Position numbers and translations under genes: made by a program. From positions 3,350,794 through 3,414,793 of the forward strand of contig JAGGNK010008448.1 of NCBI GenBank assembly GCA_017590115.1: a DNA stretch of 64,000 bases. The letters run 5' to 3'. Below, piece after piece: positions 61,341 through 64,000 of this stretch (positions within the stretch are counted from its first letter, which is position 1; the number at the start of each line of letters is the position of its first letter). This DNA is from Montifringilla adamsi. Lineage: Eukaryota > Chordata > Aves > Passeriformes > Passeridae. Below the pieces are notes generated by a model. That model saw only the letters and a list, made by a program, of their open reading frames with translations. It was not told the origin of the DNA and made no database searches.

Positions 61341-64000
61341 TGGCGCCGTCTGTCTAGCCAGAAAACGCAACCCATCTCCCCAATCGTTTAGTGATCAAAG
61401 CGCTGAGTGAGCAGCAGTGCTCGCACCTCATCAGCTTCATACCCCAATCCATATGCCGCTTCCCGAGGAGGACGGTGCCCTTGTAATGCACGGAGGATAC
61501 CATGACATCTCCGAGAACAGCTTGGCTGGGGGAAAGGGGCATCTCGGCAGCTCAGCCTGTCTCCAGGTTCTTCTTTTATTCAACTTCACCGGGCTTTTGG
61601 TCACGCCAATAAAAAATAGCACACCGAGCACGAGCACACCAGCAGTAGCGATACTTGGATAAATCACATTCTAACCCTCGCTTCAAGGAGAATGCAAGCG
61701 AGCGCCAATCCCTCTAACTGGGTAAATGCACTGACAGGACCTCCATTTCAATGACGATTCCAAAATCCTCAGAGTTCCTGCTCGGATGCATCACCGGAAG
61801 AAGCGGACACCATAAACCTGGGTCTAACAGCGAATTAGTTTGTTTCTTTCTAAAACACAGCAATAATCTAGGTTCCCACACACATGGGCAATGTGAGGAG
61901 GAAAAAGAAGCCAACCAAACCCTAATTAAACCACCTCCCCAGTTTATTATGAAAATCATTTGGAAAAAACCCTTATATTCGTGCTATTAAATTTCATTGT
62001 CTCAGGTGTTCCCGTAACTCCGTGGCCGCGGGAATGTGTAGAGGGTTATCGACCCCTCCCGATCCCACAAAGTCGGCTTATCCCCACACTAGCCCCGGGG
62101 GAGGCATAAAGCCCAGGCACCCGAGCAATGCAAACACCTTACCAAGCCCACAGAGCCCAAGAGCTGCATGCCTCCTGAAGCTTTGCTTGCAACACCATCC
62201 CCTCAGGGCAGGGATGAGAAAGGCTGTTGTTGCCTCTGCACAGCCCCGACAGAGAGATCGCCCTGCTCTTTGAGGGGTGCTGAGCACAGCCACTAAAGGA
62301 GTTCCACTTACTACTGGCACAAGACTGTCATTTTGGATTATGTGCACAAGCCAGTGCAAATGTCCAAGCAGGTGAACACAGCTGGATCCCACCCTGTATC
62401 AGAACCGCACACCTGTGAGTGCTACTGACCCAGCCAAAACCGCTGCAACACAAACATTTAAATCCCAGACACATTTCGGTCAAGCAGGGATAGGTTCTGT
62501 TCCCCAAATGAAGTAAGAGCCTGCACATTAATTTTAATAACTTCAGGATTTAATAACTATTCCACTCGTGTTTGGTCCCTCTTTTTCTGAAGAAAACACA
62601 TCACTTTCTTATCTCCAGTCTTATTTCAGAACGGCAATTTCTGAATAACCTCATATGTGGACATATCCAAGCAGAAAACCCATGTTCTGCCACATAGAAA
62701 CTCACAAACAGCAAGTTATCCTTGGGAAAGCAGTGGGTGTTCTCTGCAGAGACTGACTACCTCACCAGAAAGAAGTTTAGACAAAATACAGGAAAACCAC
62801 TGGTATTCAGGAGCTCCTAAACGGAGCACACAACTACCCAGCAGGCAGCATGTGCTCAGCTTCCAGCAGTGCAGCCTCCCCCAGCAGAAGAAATCTGTGC
62901 CAAGCCAGGCAGCCTTGAGTCCCCCACGCCCTGCAGGCCCCTCATCCGAGCACACAGAAACACCCAAGGACTGCCCTCTAGGAGAGACACTTCATCCCCA
63001 GCTGCCAAAACTGAACCAGACACAAGAGGCCCACGCAGTGCTGTGCCCAAATAGACCAACATTTGCTCTGATACATTACGTGCGTCTTATAGAAGGCAAG
63101 TATTATTAACCCTGAAGAGCTGCTGCCATTTCCTCCCTCTCCTTTGGCTGGGAGTGCACGGAAGCAGATGTTCACCTGTTGAACAGTTTGCTGAAAGTCA
63201 ATGAAAACTGATTTTTTTTAAAAATTAGACCCCAATCTGAGTTGCCTATTTAGCGGGATATTTAAACCCAACACTAAGATCCCCCCCAACTCCAGATGAA
63301 AGTAGCTGCATCTGTGGACCACAAAACCCTGGAACAGATGGGAAAAGTGTGGAAGGTGTTATGTAGCTATTGTGGTTCCCATTAGAAAGAGGTGGCAGCT
63401 TGAGAAACTTGAAAACTTTTAACGACTCTGGGTGGACAGAGGTGCTACATCTGCAGTTAAACCTTTCCCTCACCTTGCAGTAATATGGGGCTCGTACGAG
63501 CCACAAATTAACTTCCATTCAATTCTTTCCTATTATGTGAAATTTTTACAGCATTGAATTGATTTGATATATAAACATGATGAAAAAGAAATCTAAATTC
63601 TCAGGGAAAATTAAGTATTGTCCTATAGAACTTCAGACATTGTATAATATTGAAAAATTGATGGATTCTTTTTACATGTGTTATATTAAGAATATAGTGA
63701 ACCCATTTCTCCAAATCACATTTCAAAATATTTATTGTTCTGCCTTTGTATGTAAGCCTTACAACCATAGGAAACACACTTGCTGCTTCAATAAATGTCC
63801 TGAAAGCTTATGCACTCTTGTGACTCGGTGTGATACCCTGAATGTCAGCGCAGTGATTCGTGCCAGGATGTGATAATTACAGATACGGCTGTCAGGACAG
63901 AGTGCTCTTCTCGTGTGAGCTCTACAAGACTTCTAAGGACAAATGGTAGATTTCTCTCACTGGTATGCCTGGGAATATTTCATCTGGGGCTTTGTGCACA
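61341..64000. other. Right-hand flank, no gene recognised
   Basis: Upstream of the minus-strand VENT gene. Composition drops from GC-moderate to AT-rich. Open frames such as 62657-63109 (150 codons) have no recognisable domain, signal or splice context. No mobile element recognised. Confidence 0.5.

Noticed and set aside
62657..63109. 150-codon plus-strand frame upstream of the vent1-like gene
   Set aside because: No recognisable domain or splice signals, and antisense frames of similar length overlap it.
1..64000. tRNA, rRNA, CRISPR array or bacterial-type operon
   Set aside because: No cloverleaf with A/B boxes, no rRNA-like stretch, no regularly spaced direct repeats with unique spacers, and gene structure is clearly vertebrate.

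Overview
The window looks like a bird nuclear genome. It is AT-rich and intron-bearing, with CR1 LINE fragments carrying the avian CR1 3' tail, solo LTRs and a decayed class II (betaretrovirus-like) provirus. No bacterial or phage features are present. The species cannot be fixed from the sequence alone.

Layout: 1-4785 is gene-free AT-rich DNA. 4786-11366 is a 6.6 kb endogenous retrovirus on the minus strand, with two LTRs, primer-binding site, polypurine tract, and broken gag, dUTPase/protease, pol and env. 11367-54900 is a gene desert. It contains two sister solo LTRs (20007-20341 and 23384-23709), a third solo LTR on the minus strand (about 24812-25438), several CR1 fragments (the longest at about 36738-38350, with recognisable reverse transcriptase), simple repeats, a (TA)20 tract inside a 58-bp direct duplication, two isolated GC-rich islets near 50 and 51 kb, and a T60 homopolymer. 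A possible spliced non-coding transcript lies at about 46.9-48.3 kb and an unidentified retrocopy-like block at 31.5-32.07 kb.

The only intact protein-coding genes I can support are two three-exon homeobox genes of the VENT/VENTX family near the right end. They lie tail-to-tail. A plus-strand gene (55278-56755, 214 aa) has the N-terminal FSVEWLAQSS motif of vent2/VENTX proteins. A minus-strand gene (59148-60778, 276 aa) looks vent1-like. Both split the homeodomain between residues 44 and 45, and both have Thr at homeodomain position 47, a VENT hallmark. Each starts in its own CpG-rich promoter with a TATA-like element, and the minus-strand promoter also has TCF/LEF-, GATA- and SMAD-like motifs. 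In frogs the Vent proteins are BMP-induced transcriptional repressors that specify ventral fate, and VENTX acts in human blood and stem cells. Paired activity here is inference from that family knowledge.

The most unusual structure is a three-copy, 73-75 bp minisatellite over the exon 1/intron 1 boundary of the minus-strand gene. Each unit contains a copy of the splice-donor region, but only the exon-proximal copy keeps the GT.
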